This document shows, piece after piece, positions 7,689 through 15,549 of a stretch of 32,612 nucleotides of DNA; position 1 is the stretch's first letter; each line of letters begins with the position of its first letter. The translations under genes were made by a program, and so were the position numbers. The notes beneath the pieces were generated by a model. That model was not told the origin of the DNA and searched no databases. It saw nothing but the letters and a program-made list of their open reading frames with translations. The DNA is from Anaerolineales bacterium (GTDB taxonomy: Bacteria; Chloroflexota; Anaerolineae; Anaerolineales; UBA11579), in NCBI GenBank assembly GCA_024710875.1, contig JANJTX010000182.1, positions 1 through 32,612 of the forward strand. The letters are read 5' to 3'.

Positions 7689-8382
7689 CATCGGCGTCGC
7701 CAAAATCAACAAGTACGCCACCTCGGAAAGCGGCGATACGCTGGAAGTCGTCGAACGCGCCCAGGGTGGGCTTTCGATTGTCCTGGCCGATGGCCAGCGC
7801 TCTGGTCGGGGCGCCAAACGCATCTCGAACATGGTGGTCCGCAAGGTGATTGCGCTGCTGGCCGAAGGGGTTCGGGATGGCGCCGCCGCCCGGGCAGCCT
7901 CGGATTACCTGTACGCCCATCGCCAGGGAACGGTGCAATCCACGCTGAACATCCTGTCGATCGATCTGGAATCCAACACCCTGGTGATCACCCGCAATAA
8001 CCCCGCGCCGTTGATTATGGGCCGGGCCGGGCAGCTGCAACTGCTGGACGAGCCCAGCCAACCCGTGGGGCTGTCCCGCAATACCCGTCCGGTAATTCGC
8101 GAAGCCCCCCTGGAAGTCGGGCTGTGCCTGGTGGCCTACACTGATGGCCTGGTGCATGCCGGCGACCGGCTGGGGCAGCGACTGGATCCAATGGCCGAAG
8201 CGGATGGCCTGCTGGCCGCCGGCGCCAGTGCCCAGGCGCTTGCCGATGCGCTGCTCGCCCGGGCGCTGGAACTTGACCAGGGCCGTCCGGTCGACGACAT
8301 CAGCGTGGTCAGTCTGCGAGTGCTGGCCCACGAACCGCGCGACGGCATCCGCCGCATGACGCTTTCGCTGCCGGTGAGTTGA
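7678..8382 (+). CDS. RsbX/SpoIIE-like PP2C-type serine phosphatase domain protein
   Basis: A 234-aa protein made of a single PPM/PP2C-type phosphatase domain without a sensor or receiver module. Metal-binding acids are recognisable in VLADGQRSGRGA (D38), AYTDGLVHAGDRLGQ and RPVDDISVVSLRV, matching the order in RsbX, RsbU and SpoIIE. RsbX-type phosphatases remove phosphate from stressosome or anti-sigma-antagonist proteins, so a partner-switching role is a reasonable family-based guess. No kinase or STAS antagonist gene lies in the window. The ATG at 7678 overlaps the end of the lipid kinase gene; a longer frame exists upstream but lies inside that gene. The pairing with a NIL protein and lipid kinase is unexplained. 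Confidence 0.82.
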   Translation: MRIDIGVAKINKYATSESGDTLEVVERAQGGLSIVLADGQRSGRGAKRISNMVVRKVIALLAEGVRDGAAARAASDYLYAHRQGTVQSTLNILSIDLESNTLVITRNNPAPLIMGRAGQLQLLDEPSQPVGLSRNTRPVIREAPLEVGLCLVAYTDGLVHAGDRLGQRLDPMAEADGLLAAGASAQALADALLARALELDQGRPVDDISVVSLRVLAHEPRDGIRRMTLSLPVS

Positions 8383-8389
8383 GCTTTGG

Positions 8390-8755
8390 ATGACTTCGTC
8401 AGACCCTGCCGGTAAACCGCTGATCGGGTTGGTGGGCGCCTGCAAATCGGGCAAGTCCCTGCTCAAAGCCAATCTGGCCCGCCGCGGGTATCCAGCCCGT
8501 CATATCGCCCAGGAGCACTCTTTCGCCCCGCGCATGTGGCAACAAATCGCCCAGCCGGATGTGCTGGTCTTTATGGAAGTCAGTTTTGCCGACACCCTGG
8601 CACGCGGCCAACGCTGGCAGGAAGCCGATTACCAGGAACAGCTGCGCCGACTGGCGCATGCCCGCGCCCACGCCGACCTGGTGGTAAACACCAGCCAAAA
8701 TTCCCCCGAACAGATTCTGGCGCAAGTAATCGCGTTTCTGGCCGAGCGGAGTTAG
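8390..8755 (+). CDS. Small P-loop NTPase/kinase-like protein
   Basis: A 121-aa protein with a clear Walker A motif, GACKSGKS (residues 16-23), after a beta strand KPLIGLV. The strand PDVLVFMEVSF could supply Walker B-like function, and the C-terminus ADLVVNTSQNSPEQILAQVIAFL resembles the last strand and helix of small-molecule kinases such as shikimate or gluconate kinase, where a DTS-type segment is usual. It is shorter than those kinases (about 170 aa) and lacks an obvious lid, so it may be a minimal kinase, a nucleotide-binding regulator or a degenerate relative. It starts 7 nt after the phosphatase gene and its stop overlaps the oppositely oriented prepilin peptidase stop by 4 bp. Confidence 0.7.
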   Translation: MTSSDPAGKPLIGLVGACKSGKSLLKANLARRGYPARHIAQEHSFAPRMWQQIAQPDVLVFMEVSFADTLARGQRWQEADYQEQLRRLAHARAHADLVVNTSQNSPEQILAQVIAFLAERS

Positions 8756-9513
8756 CCAGCCAGCAGGAGCGGCCGCACAAACAGTAGCCACACCAGCGCC
8801 GCCACCAGAAACGGACCGTATGGCAGCGCGGTAAAAGCCGAGTAGCGACGGCGCACACTCTGGATCACCAGGTAGGCCAGGCTGTATCCCCCCCCGAGAA
8901 AAATCGCCAGAAACAGACCTGCCAACACCCCCGGCCAGCCGAGCCACAGGCCCAGCAGCGCCGCCAGGTTGACATCCCCAAACCCCAGGGCGATCTCCGT
9001 GGCGGGTTCTCCCCGGGCGCGGGCCAGACCCTGATAGAGTCGCTCCCCCAGCCAGTAGAGCGCGTACATCAGCACGAAGCCGGCCAACCCGCCCATCAGG
9101 GTTGCGCCCCAGCCCCGCAGCCACCACCCTGACCCCGTCGCCAGCAACAGGCCGCTGGCGACGACCGGGTACAATATCACCTTGTGCTCGATATCCATGA
9201 CGGTGACCACCCCGAGGTAACCCAGCACGGCCACACTCAGCTCGTAAGGCAGCCGCAGGTCGGCCTGCCAGGCGCCCGCCGCCAGGCCGAGCAGGCTGTA
9301 GAACAGCCAGACCAACAGGTTGCGGAGTTGCCAGGCGCGGCCGGCGGCCGTCTGCTTCCAGAACTGCAGGGTGAAGCGCCAGCGGCCGGCCGCCGCGCGA
9401 GCCTGCCGCCACTCGGGAGTCCCCAGTTGGCGGCGGGCCGCCAGCTCGGTCGAAAAAAGATTTACAATTCCCCCAACCAGAAGTCCCAAGAGCAGATGTG
9501 CCAATGCCAGCAT
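8752..9513 (-). CDS. Prepilin peptidase (A24-type aspartic protease)
   Basis: Polytopic membrane protease of 253 aa that cleaves, and in some forms N-methylates, type IV prepilin-like leaders. The two catalytic aspartates are in VTVMDIEHKVILYPVV and in GFGDVNLAALLGL (GxGD motif), on the cytoplasmic side between predicted membrane helices; about six or seven hydrophobic segments are visible. The N-terminal CxxC zinc-ribbon of PilD-type enzymes is missing: the segment between the first two helices has no cysteines. The ATG at 9513 is supported by a consensus -10 box ending exactly 6 nt upstream. A longer frame up to 9717 would include the promoter and run antisense into murA. No pilin gene is in the window, so the substrate is elsewhere. 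Confidence 0.85.
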   Translation of the reverse strand: MLALAHLLLGLLVGGIVNLFSTELAARRQLGTPEWRQARAAAGRWRFTLQFWKQTAAGRAWQLRNLLVWLFYSLLGLAAGAWQADLRLPYELSVAVLGYLGVVTVMDIEHKVILYPVVASGLLLATGSGWWLRGWGATLMGGLAGFVLMYALYWLGERLYQGLARARGEPATEIALGFGDVNLAALLGLWLGWPGVLAGLFLAIFLGGGYSLAYLVIQSVRRRYSAFTALPYGPFLVAALVWLLFVRPLLLAG

Positions 9514-9519
9514 AAGGCC

Positions 9520-9528
9520 ATTATAGCA
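9520..9528 (-). promoter_or_regulatory. Extended -10 promoter for leaderless prepilin peptidase
   Basis: On the minus strand the sequence reads TGC-TATAAT-GGCCTT-ATG: a perfect -10 hexamer with TGn extension and exactly 6 nt to the start codon, so the A of ATG is the predicted first nucleotide of the mRNA. Confidence 0.7.
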
Positions 9529-9559
9529 GGCCCACCCTGGCGCAGAATTGGAGTGTGTT

Positions 9560-10852
9560 GTGGAAAAACTTGTCATTGAAGGTCGCCACCCCCTGCGGGG
9601 CGAAGTCACCCCGGCTGGCAACAAGAATGCCGCCCTGCCACTGCTGGCGGCCTGCCTGCTCACGCCCGAACCGGTGATCCTGAACAACGTCCCCGACATC
9701 CGGGATGTGCACACCATGCGTCAGCTCCTGGAAACTCTGGGGGCAACGGTCGAACAGCTTGAGCCCCATCGCTGGCGGATCACCGCCCGCGAGCTCTCCA
9801 CCCGGTCGCTGGCCCCGGAACTCCTGAAACAGATCCGGGCGTCGATCCTGCTGGCCGGGCCGATTACCGCCCGTCTGGGCTCGCTCACGCTGGCGCCCCC
9901 CGGCGGAGACGTCATCGGCCGTCGCCGGGTGGACACCCACATCCTGGCCCTGCGCGCCCTGGGCGCCGAAGCCGCCTACGATGAAGAGCACAAGGTCTTC
10001 AATTTTCAGGCGCCGGCCGGGCTGCGCGGGGCCGATATCCTGCTGGACGAAGCCAGCGTGACCGCCACCGAGAACGCCATCATGGCGGCCGTGTGCGCCC
10101 GGGGCGCCACCGTCCTGCGCAATGCCGCGTCCGAACCGCATGTGCAGGAGCTGTGTCAGATGCTGAATTTGATGGGGGCGCAGATTGAAAACATCGGCTC
10201 GAACACCCTGCACATCCAGGGCGTGGACAGCCTGCACGGGGCGGAATTCACAATTGGCCCGGATTACCTGGAAGTGATCAGCTTTGTCGGAGCGGCGGTG
10301 GTCACCCGCGGCGCGATTCGCATCCGGAATGCCGCCCCCGAGCACCTGGGGATGGTGCGCCTGGTGTTTGAACGCCTGGGCGTGACCTGGAGCACCGAAG
10401 GCGCGGACATTCTTGTACCGGCTGACCAGGAGCTGCGGGTGCAGCCGGATCTGGGCAATGCGATCCCGGAAATCAGCGTGATGCCCTGGCCGGCCTTTCC
10501 GCCGGATCTGATGAGCATTGCGATCGTGGTCGCCACCCAGGCCAGCGGCAGTGTGCTGTTCCATGATTGGATGTACAACAGTCGCATGTACTTCACCGAC
10601 AAACTGGTTGGCATGGGGGCCCAGATTGTGCTGTGTGACCCCCATCGAGCAATCGTCCAGGGGCCGTCACGCCTGATTGCAGAACAACTGGAAAGCCCGG
10701 ACATCCGGGCTGGCATGGCGCTCGTGCTGGCGGCTCTGGCAGCCCGGGGCGTCAGCGAAATCCGCAATGTCGCCCAGATTGATCGGGGCTACGAGCGGGT
10801 CGACGAAAAGCTGGCGGCCCTGGGGGCCAATATTCAGCGCCGGCCGGCCTGA
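9560..10852 (+). CDS. murA: UDP-N-acetylglucosamine 1-carboxyvinyltransferase MurA (Asp-type)
   Basis: First committed enzyme of peptidoglycan synthesis: it transfers the enolpyruvyl group of PEP to UDP-GlcNAc in the cytoplasm. The protein has 430 aa, and the conserved K22/N23 pair lies in AGNKNAALPLL; RASILLAGPITARLG and GGDVIGRRRVDTH follow. In most MurA proteins the last block reads GGCxIGxRPVDxH, with the Cys (C115 in E. coli) that fosfomycin alkylates. Here that position is Asp (D117, codon 9908-9910), as in Mycobacterium and Chlamydia, which predicts fosfomycin insensitivity. GTG at 9560 is preferred over TTG at 9548 because MEKLVIEG matches the family N-terminus and a GGAG lies 6 nt upstream. 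Confidence 0.95.
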   Translation: MEKLVIEGRHPLRGEVTPAGNKNAALPLLAACLLTPEPVILNNVPDIRDVHTMRQLLETLGATVEQLEPHRWRITARELSTRSLAPELLKQIRASILLAGPITARLGSLTLAPPGGDVIGRRRVDTHILALRALGAEAAYDEEHKVFNFQAPAGLRGADILLDEASVTATENAIMAAVCARGATVLRNAASEPHVQELCQMLNLMGAQIENIGSNTLHIQGVDSLHGAEFTIGPDYLEVISFVGAAVVTRGAIRIRNAAPEHLGMVRLVFERLGVTWSTEGADILVPADQELRVQPDLGNAIPEISVMPWPAFPPDLMSIAIVVATQASGSVLFHDWMYNSRMYFTDKLVGMGAQIVLCDPHRAIVQGPSRLIAEQLESPDIRAGMALVLAALAARGVSEIRNVAQIDRGYERVDEKLAALGANIQRRPA

Positions 10853-10861
10853 AGCAATCAA

Positions 10862-10887
10862 AAAGGACAGCCAGAAGGCTGTCCTTT
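10862..10887. terminator. Bidirectional terminator between murA and trxA
   Basis: Perfect 11-bp stem AAAGGACAGCC / GGCTGTCCTTT with a 4-nt loop, between two convergent genes. On the minus strand it is followed by TTTTTG (strong for trxA), and on the plus strand the 3' arm ends in TTT (weaker for murA). Confidence 0.85.
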
Positions 10888-10907
10888 GAAAGTCGGGAAA
10901 CGTTCGC

Positions 10908-11255
10908 TCAGGCTGTCGGCTGGGACGCGATCTCCAGGAACTGGTCAAACAGATCCCGCAGCATCGGTTCCGGCAGGGCGCCCACCTGACGGTGCACCAG
11001 ATTGCCCTTGTTCACAAACAGCATCGTCGGGATGCCCTGCACGCCATATTTCATCGCCCACTGGTTGTCGTCATCCGTGTTCACTTTGGCGATCACGACC
11101 TTGCCAGCATACTCCACCGCCAGCTTATCGAGAATCGGAGCGACGGCGCGGCACGGGCCGCACCAGGGGGCCCAGAAATCCACCACTACCGGCAGCTCAC
11201 TCTTGAGCACCTGAGCTTCAAACTCGGCGTCCGTCACTTTGATCGGTTCAGTCAT
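10908..11255 (-). CDS. trxA: Thioredoxin
   Basis: Cytoplasmic disulfide reductant of 115 aa with the canonical active site WCGPC (C32 and C35), the buried-acid region VVVDFWAPW, the segment KVNTDDDN and the cis-proline loop in GIPTMLFVNKG. All are typical of standard thioredoxins. The ATG at 11255 is preceded by AGGAG at 8-9 nt spacing and by a TATAAT at 11292-11287, giving a short conventional leader. The gene ends at a strong terminator facing murA. No thioredoxin reductase is nearby. Confidence 0.95.
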   Translation of the reverse strand: MTEPIKVTDAEFEAQVLKSELPVVVDFWAPWCGPCRAVAPILDKLAVEYAGKVVIAKVNTDDDNQWAMKYGVQGIPTMLFVNKGNLVHRQVGALPEPMLRDLFDQFLEIASQPTA

Positions 11256-11286
11256 TGAATGTGTCTCCTAATTCGAGTGTATATGC

Positions 11287-11292
11287 ATTATA
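11287..11292 (-). promoter_or_regulatory. -10 box of trxA
   Basis: Perfect TATAAT on the minus strand. The expected start near 11280 leaves about 25 nt of leader containing AGGAG before the trxA ATG. No convincing -35. Confidence 0.6.
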
Positions 11293-11331
11293 GACCAGTT
11301 CTGCGAACGGGTTCTTACCCGGGCAGTGGGA

Positions 11332-11337
11332 TATAAT
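11332..11337 (+). promoter_or_regulatory. -10 box for leaderless scpA
   Basis: Perfect TATAAT ending exactly 6 nt before the scpA ATG at 11344. There is no Shine-Dalgarno between the box and the ATG. It is divergent from trxA, with the two -10 boxes about 40 bp apart. Confidence 0.65.
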
Positions 11338-11343
11338 CGCAGC

Positions 11344-12120
11344 ATGGTTGCACTTTCCCCGACACTCACCCAACCGTTTACGGTGTCCACCCCAATTTAC
11401 GAAGGTCCGCTCGATTTGCTTCTCAGCTTGATTGAGCGGGCCGAGCTGGACATCTCAAAACTGGCGCTCACGCAGGTCACCCGGCCCTTTTTGGAGTACG
11501 TCCGCCAGATGGAAAACACGCGGCCGGATGAAGTCTCGGGCTTTCTGGTGATTGCCGCCCGACTGATGCAGATCAAGTCCGAAGCGCTGCTCCCCCGGCC
11601 GGTGGTGCGCGAACCGGGCGAAGACGATCCGGGCGAAGACCTGGTCCAGCAGCTGATCCTGTATAAGAAATACAAGGAAATTTCTGCCCTGCTCCGGGAG
11701 CGCGAGGAGCTCGGCCTGAAGACCTACCTGCGGCTGGCGGCACCTCCCCGCATCGAAGCGGTCCTGGATCTTTCCGGCCTGACGCTCGCCGACCTCACCC
11801 GCGCCGCCCAGAGTGTATTCCAGGCGATAGACCGTCAACAGGCACTCCAGAACATTGTCAACCGCCCACCGGTTTCAATCCGGGAAAAAATCAATCTGAT
11901 CACCCACGCCGTCCACGCCCGCGGCCGGGCAACCTTCTCGCGGCTGCTGGGCCGGCGGCCGGCCCGCATGGATGTCGTGGTCACCTTTCTGGCCCTGCTG
12001 GAGCTGATCAAGCAATTTCAGGTCCAGGCCCACCAGGAACGCTTGTTTGATGAAATCGAGATAGAGGCCCTGAGCGGCTTTGATGCGCGGGCCGAGTTCG
12101 AACTGGATTTCCAGGATTAG
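11344..12120 (+). CDS. scpA: Segregation and condensation protein A
   Basis: Kleisin subunit of the Smc-ScpA-ScpB condensin, which organises and helps segregate the chromosome; 258 aa, usual length. The N-terminal Smc-neck-binding region has the family hallmark [19 protein letters not shown], followed by [25 protein letters not shown] and a winged-helix C-terminus ending [21 protein letters not shown]. The start is ATG at 11344; an in-frame GTG at 11326 would place the -10 box inside the coding region and is rejected. scpB is not adjacent, unlike in many Firmicutes. The DUF255 gene follows 11 nt downstream and probably shares the transcript. Confidence 0.93.
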   Translation: MVALSPTLTQPFTVSTPIYEGPLDLLLSLIERAELDISKLALTQVTRPFLEYVRQMENTRPDEVSGFLVIAARLMQIKSEALLPRPVVREPGEDDPGEDLVQQLILYKKYKEISALLREREELGLKTYLRLAAPPRIEAVLDLSGLTLADLTRAAQSVFQAIDRQQALQNIVNRPPVSIREKINLITHAVHARGRATFSRLLGRRPARMDVVVTFLALLELIKQFQVQAHQERLFDEIEIEALSGFDARAEFELDFQD

Positions 12121-12131
12121 CCCTGCGTCCC

Positions 12132-14165
12132 ATGAACCGTCTGTCTGCCGCGCTTTCACCCTACCTGCTCCAACATCAGCACAATCCAGTGGATTGGCAT
12201 CCCTGGAACGAAGAAGCGTTGGAGCAGGCCCGCCAACTGGATCGGCCAATCTTCCTGTCGGTTGGCTACGCCGCCTGCCACTGGTGCCACGTAATGGCCC
12301 ACGAGTCGTTTGAAGACCCGCAGACCGCGGCCTTTTTGAATGAACATTTCATCTCGATCAAAGTGGATCGGGAAGAACGCCCGGACATCGATAGCCTGTA
12401 CATGAACGCCGTGGTGGCGATGACCGGTCAGGGGGGCTGGCCGTTGACGGTCTTCCTGACTCCGGAAGGTCAGCCCTTTTATGGCGGTACCTATTTCCCG
12501 CCCACGCGCCGCTACGGCATGCCGGCCTTCCAGGAACTGCTGGCCGCGATTGCCGAAGCCTGGCAGCGGGACCGACCGAATATTCTGGCCAGTGCCGACA
12601 GAATCAGCACTGCGCTGCAGGCCAGCGCGTTGGCTCCTTCCCCGGAGGCCCCGGCCGATCTGTCGACCACGCTGCAAAACGCGCTGGGCGCCCTGCAGCG
12701 CAGTTACGACTGGCAGCACGGCGGGTGGGGTTCGGCCCCCAAATTCCCACAACCCCAGACCCTGCGCCTGCTGCTGCAGTCGGCCAGCCAGGGCGACCCC
12801 GCAGCACTCGAAACCGCGACCCACGCGCTGCGAGCCATGGCCCGCGGCGGGCTGCGCGATCTGGTGGGCGGCGGCTTTGCACGCTACAGCGTGGATGGAC
12901 GCTGGGAAATCCCGCACTTTGAGAAAATGCTCTATGACAATGCCCAGCTCAGTCTGGTCTACCTGTATGCCTACCTGCTGACCGAAGAAGCCGAATTCCG
13001 GTCGATATGCCTTGAGACGCTCGACTTTGTGCTGGCCGAACTGCAGGATCCCGAGGGCGGGTTCTACAGCAGTCTGGATGCCGACTCGGAGGGCGAGGAA
13101 GGGAAGTACTACCGCTGGCATCCCGATGAACTGCGGCAGCATTGCCCCCCGTCGGCGCGCGCCCTGATCTGGGCCGCCTTTGGACTGGCGGGCGAGCCCA
13201 ATTTCGAAGGCTACTGGGTGTTGCGCCGGGCGCTGACAGACGAGGCCCTGGCTGCTCAGTTTGACCTCCCGCTCGTGGAGGTGCAGGCGCGGTTGGCTGA
13301 ATTTCTTGCCCGCCTGAATGCCATTCGCCCGGCGCGCATCCGCCCGGGCACCGACGACAAGGTCCTGGTGAGCTGGAATGGCCTGATGATCTCGGCCCTG
13401 GCAGAAGCCGGCCGCCTCCTGGGCCAGGCGCGCTACCTGGCGGCCGCCCAGACCGCCGCCGGATTTATCCTGGACAACCTGGGGGGGACCCGGGATCTGC
13501 GGCGCGCCTGGCGAGGCGGCGTCCGCAGTGGCCCGGCCTTTCTCGAGGATCACGCCGCGCTTGGGCTGGCGCTGCTGGATGTGTATCAGGCCGATGCCAA
13601 TCCGCGTTGGTACCGCGCGGCGGTCGAACTCGCCGAAGTCATCCAGGCGGAGTTCAGCGACCAGCCGACTGGTTTCTTTGATACCGGCGCCCGACACGAA
13701 TCCTTGATCGTCCGTCCGAAGGATTTGCAGGACAATGCAACCCCCTGCGGCAACAGCCTGACGGCCCAGCTTCTGCTGCGCCTGGCGCGCTACAGCGGCC
13801 AGCCAGCCGACGACCGCACAGCCGAGCTGGCACTCCAGGCGGTCGGGGAAATGGCGGGCAGGCATCCCCTGGCGTTTGGTAACTGGCTATGCGCATTTGC
13901 CTTTGCGACCCAATCCGTTCAGGAAGTCGCCCTGGTCTGGCCGCCGAACGGCCGCGCCGCCGAAGACCTGGCGGCGGTCTATAACCGGACCTGGCGGCCG
14001 TTCAGTGTGCTGGCCGCGTCCGCCTTTCCACCGGATCCAACCGCCCCGGCGTTGCTCCAGGACCGGCCCTTGCTTGACAACCGGGCCACCGCCTACGTCT
14101 GCCACCGATTTGTGTGCCAGGCCCCCACCCAGCTGGCCAGCGAACTCGCCAGACAGCTGGATTGA
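12132..14165 (+). CDS. Thioredoxin-fold DUF255 protein (YyaL/SSP411 family)
   Basis: A 677-aa cytoplasmic protein with an N-terminal thioredoxin-like domain (about 1-165) carrying [14 protein letters not shown] and the redox-type motif ACHWCHVM (C49/C52), plus [11 protein letters not shown] and [12 protein letters not shown] long (alpha/alpha)6-barrel-like region follows, similar to glycosidase or epimerase folds, with [37 protein letters not shown] and [17 protein letters not shown]. This is the YyaL / spermatogenesis-associated protein 20 family. Its biochemical role is not established; a redox role or modified-sugar epimerase role has been suggested by fold. The length matches the family (about 670-700). 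It lies directly after scpA and ends 30 nt before hisS, which has its own promoter. Confidence 0.9.
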   Translation: MNRLSAALSPYLLQHQHNPVDWHPWNEEALEQARQLDRPIFLSVGYAACHWCHVMAHESFEDPQTAAFLNEHFISIKVDREERPDIDSLYMNAVVAMTGQGGWPLTVFLTPEGQPFYGGTYFPPTRRYGMPAFQELLAAIAEAWQRDRPNILASADRISTALQASALAPSPEAPADLSTTLQNALGALQRSYDWQHGGWGSAPKFPQPQTLRLLLQSASQGDPAALETATHALRAMARGGLRDLVGGGFARYSVDGRWEIPHFEKMLYDNAQLSLVYLYAYLLTEEAEFRSICLETLDFVLAELQDPEGGFYSSLDADSEGEEGKYYRWHPDELRQHCPPSARALIWAAFGLAGEPNFEGYWVLRRALTDEALAAQFDLPLVEVQARLAEFLARLNAIRPARIRPGTDDKVLVSWNGLMISALAEAGRLLGQARYLAAAQTAAGFILDNLGGTRDLRRAWRGGVRSGPAFLEDHAALGLALLDVYQADANPRWYRAAVELAEVIQAEFSDQPTGFFDTGARHESLIVRPKDLQDNATPCGNSLTAQLLLRLARYSGQPADDRTAELALQAVGEMAGRHPLAFGNWLCAFAFATQSVQEVALVWPPNGRAAEDLAAVYNRTWRPFSVLAASAFPPDPTAPALLQDRPLLDNRATAYVCHRFVCQAPTQLASELARQLD

Positions 14166-14180
14166 CCCCGTTTTCCCCTG

Positions 14181-14189
14181 TGCTACAAT
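14181..14189 (+). promoter_or_regulatory. Extended -10 promoter for leaderless hisS
   Basis: TGC-TACAAT with 6 nt (CAGCGC) to the ATG at 14196, predicting that transcription starts at the A of ATG. No Shine-Dalgarno is seen in the 30-nt gap after the DUF255 gene. Confidence 0.65.
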
Positions 14190-14195
14190 CAGCGC

Positions 14196-15467
14196 ATGAA
14201 CGCCATTATTCGCCCGGTTAAGGGCACCCGCGACTTCTATCCCCCGGAGATGGCCGGCCGGGTATGGCTGTATCAGCAAATGCGGCAGGTCTCCGAGCAG
14301 TTCGGCTATCAGGAATATGAAGGCCCCATTCTGGAGCCGCTGGACCTGTACGCCGCCAAATCCGGAGAAGAGTTGGTCGAAAAGCAGAGCTATGTCTTCC
14401 AGGATCGCGGGGGCGACAAGATCACCCTGCGTCCTGAGCTCACCCCCACCCTGGCGCGCATGGTCGCCCAGCAGCAGAACCAGCTCACCTTTCCCCTGCG
14501 CTGGTGGTCATTTGGTCCCTTCTGGCGGTACGAGCGCCCCCAGAAGGGCCGCACCCGGGAGTTCTTCCAGTGGAACATCGACCTGATTGGCGATCCATCG
14601 CCCCAGGCGGATGCCGAGCTGGCCGCCATCGCCGCCACCTTCTTGAAACAGGTGGGACTGCAGCCCAATGAAGTTCAGATCCTGGTCAACGATCGCGAAT
14701 TGATGGATTCGGCGCTCAAGACCCTGGGTCTGACTTTCGAACATCGCGCCGCAGCCTTTGGTCTGATCGATCGCCGGGACAAGCTCACGCCTGAAGCCTG
14801 GCAGACTCAGGCCAGCGAAGCCGGCCTGAGTCCCACGCAAATCGACGGCCTGATCGCCCTGCTCGAGAATACCGGGCTCTGGCAACAGTCTGATTCGTTG
14901 CAGCAGTTTTTTCGGGCCGTTGAATGGTTTGGGGTCGCCGACTATGTCCGCTACAGCCCGACCATCATCCGCGGGCTGCAATACTATACCGGCACGGTGT
15001 TTGAAGCCTGGGACACCGCCGGCGACTTCCGGGCCCTGTTCGGGGGCGGCCGCTATGACAATCTCGTCGGGGCAGTCGGCGGTCGGCCCGTGGGGGCCGT
15101 GGGGTTTGCCGTTGGGGACCTGGTCATCAGTCTGTTGCTCCAGTCGCTGGGCAAGTTCCCGCCCTATGCCGGCACTCCCGCCGAGGTCTTCGTCACCCTG
15201 TTTGATGAGCAGCACCTGGAAGCTGCCCTGCGACTGGCCAATGAACTGCGCGCTGCCGGTATTAAGGTCGCCAGTCAATACAGCCCGGCCAAGCTGGGCA
15301 AGCAGTTCAAATACGCCAGTCAGATCGGGGCCCGCTTCGCGGTGGTGCTCGGACCGGATGAGATCCAGCGCGGTCAGGTTGCGGTTAAAGACCTGCACAC
15401 GGAAGAACAGACCAGCCTGCCCCGAGCCGAACTGGCAGGCTATTTGACCCGCCCGAATCTGACTTGA
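14196..15467 (+). CDS. hisS: Histidyl-tRNA synthetase
   Basis: Class II aminoacyl-tRNA synthetase that charges tRNA-His; 423 aa, typical. Visible are motif 1 region (VKGTRDFYPPEM), motif 2 (FGPFWRYERPQKGRTREFFQWNIDLIG), the HisRS-specific GLQYYTGTVFEAW loop and motif 3 (GGRYDNLVGAVGGRPVGAVGFAVG). The C-terminal anticodon-binding domain (about 330-423) has AEVFVTLFDEQ and SPAKLGKQFKYASQIGARFAVVLG. ATG at 14196 is supported by the family start MNAIIRPVKGTRDF. The TGA stop lies inside the -35 element of the downstream rplI promoter. Confidence 0.96.
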   Translation: MNAIIRPVKGTRDFYPPEMAGRVWLYQQMRQVSEQFGYQEYEGPILEPLDLYAAKSGEELVEKQSYVFQDRGGDKITLRPELTPTLARMVAQQQNQLTFPLRWWSFGPFWRYERPQKGRTREFFQWNIDLIGDPSPQADAELAAIAATFLKQVGLQPNEVQILVNDRELMDSALKTLGLTFEHRAAAFGLIDRRDKLTPEAWQTQASEAGLSPTQIDGLIALLENTGLWQQSDSLQQFFRAVEWFGVADYVRYSPTIIRGLQYYTGTVFEAWDTAGDFRALFGGGRYDNLVGAVGGRPVGAVGFAVGDLVISLLLQSLGKFPPYAGTPAEVFVTLFDEQHLEAALRLANELRAAGIKVASQYSPAKLGKQFKYASQIGARFAVVLGPDEIQRGQVAVKDLHTEEQTSLPRAELAGYLTRPNLT

Positions 15468-15492
15468 CGCAGGTCGGCCAGTCTGATAAGAT
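15464..15492 (+). promoter_or_regulatory. Sigma70-type promoter of rplI
   Basis: TTGACG (15464-15469), 17-nt spacer, TAAGAT (15487-15492) preceded by TGA. It is the best-formed -35/-10 pair in the window. The expected start near 15499 gives a leader of about 50 nt with AAAGGG before the rplI ATG. The -35 contains the hisS stop codon. Confidence 0.7.
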
Positions 15493-15549
15493 TGTTCCTT
15501 GTGCCGTTGTACCCTTCGGCAACTCGGAACTACTGAAAGGGCTAGACTG

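Noticed and set aside
9520-9560. Shared symmetric -10 for prepilin peptidase and murA, as at 2288-2295.
   Set aside because: On the plus strand the same bases give only TTATAG or TATAGC, which do not make a good -10 box, so the murA promoter is not identified.
9514-9717. Extension of the prepilin peptidase frame up to 9717.
   Set aside because: It would run antisense through the start of murA and include the -10 box that ends 6 nt before the ATG at 9513.
11326-11343. Upstream GTG start for scpA.
   Set aside because: It would place the TATAAT promoter box inside the coding region, and the added residues do not match the family.
12156-13865. Very long open frame antisense to the DUF255 gene (about 569 codons), with similar ones opposite tig, murA, the 7420-8472 region and hisS.
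   Set aside because: They mirror the codon bias of GC-rich genes on the other strand, have low-complexity Gly/Ala/Arg/Gln content and no recognisable motifs, while the plus-strand genes match known families throughout.
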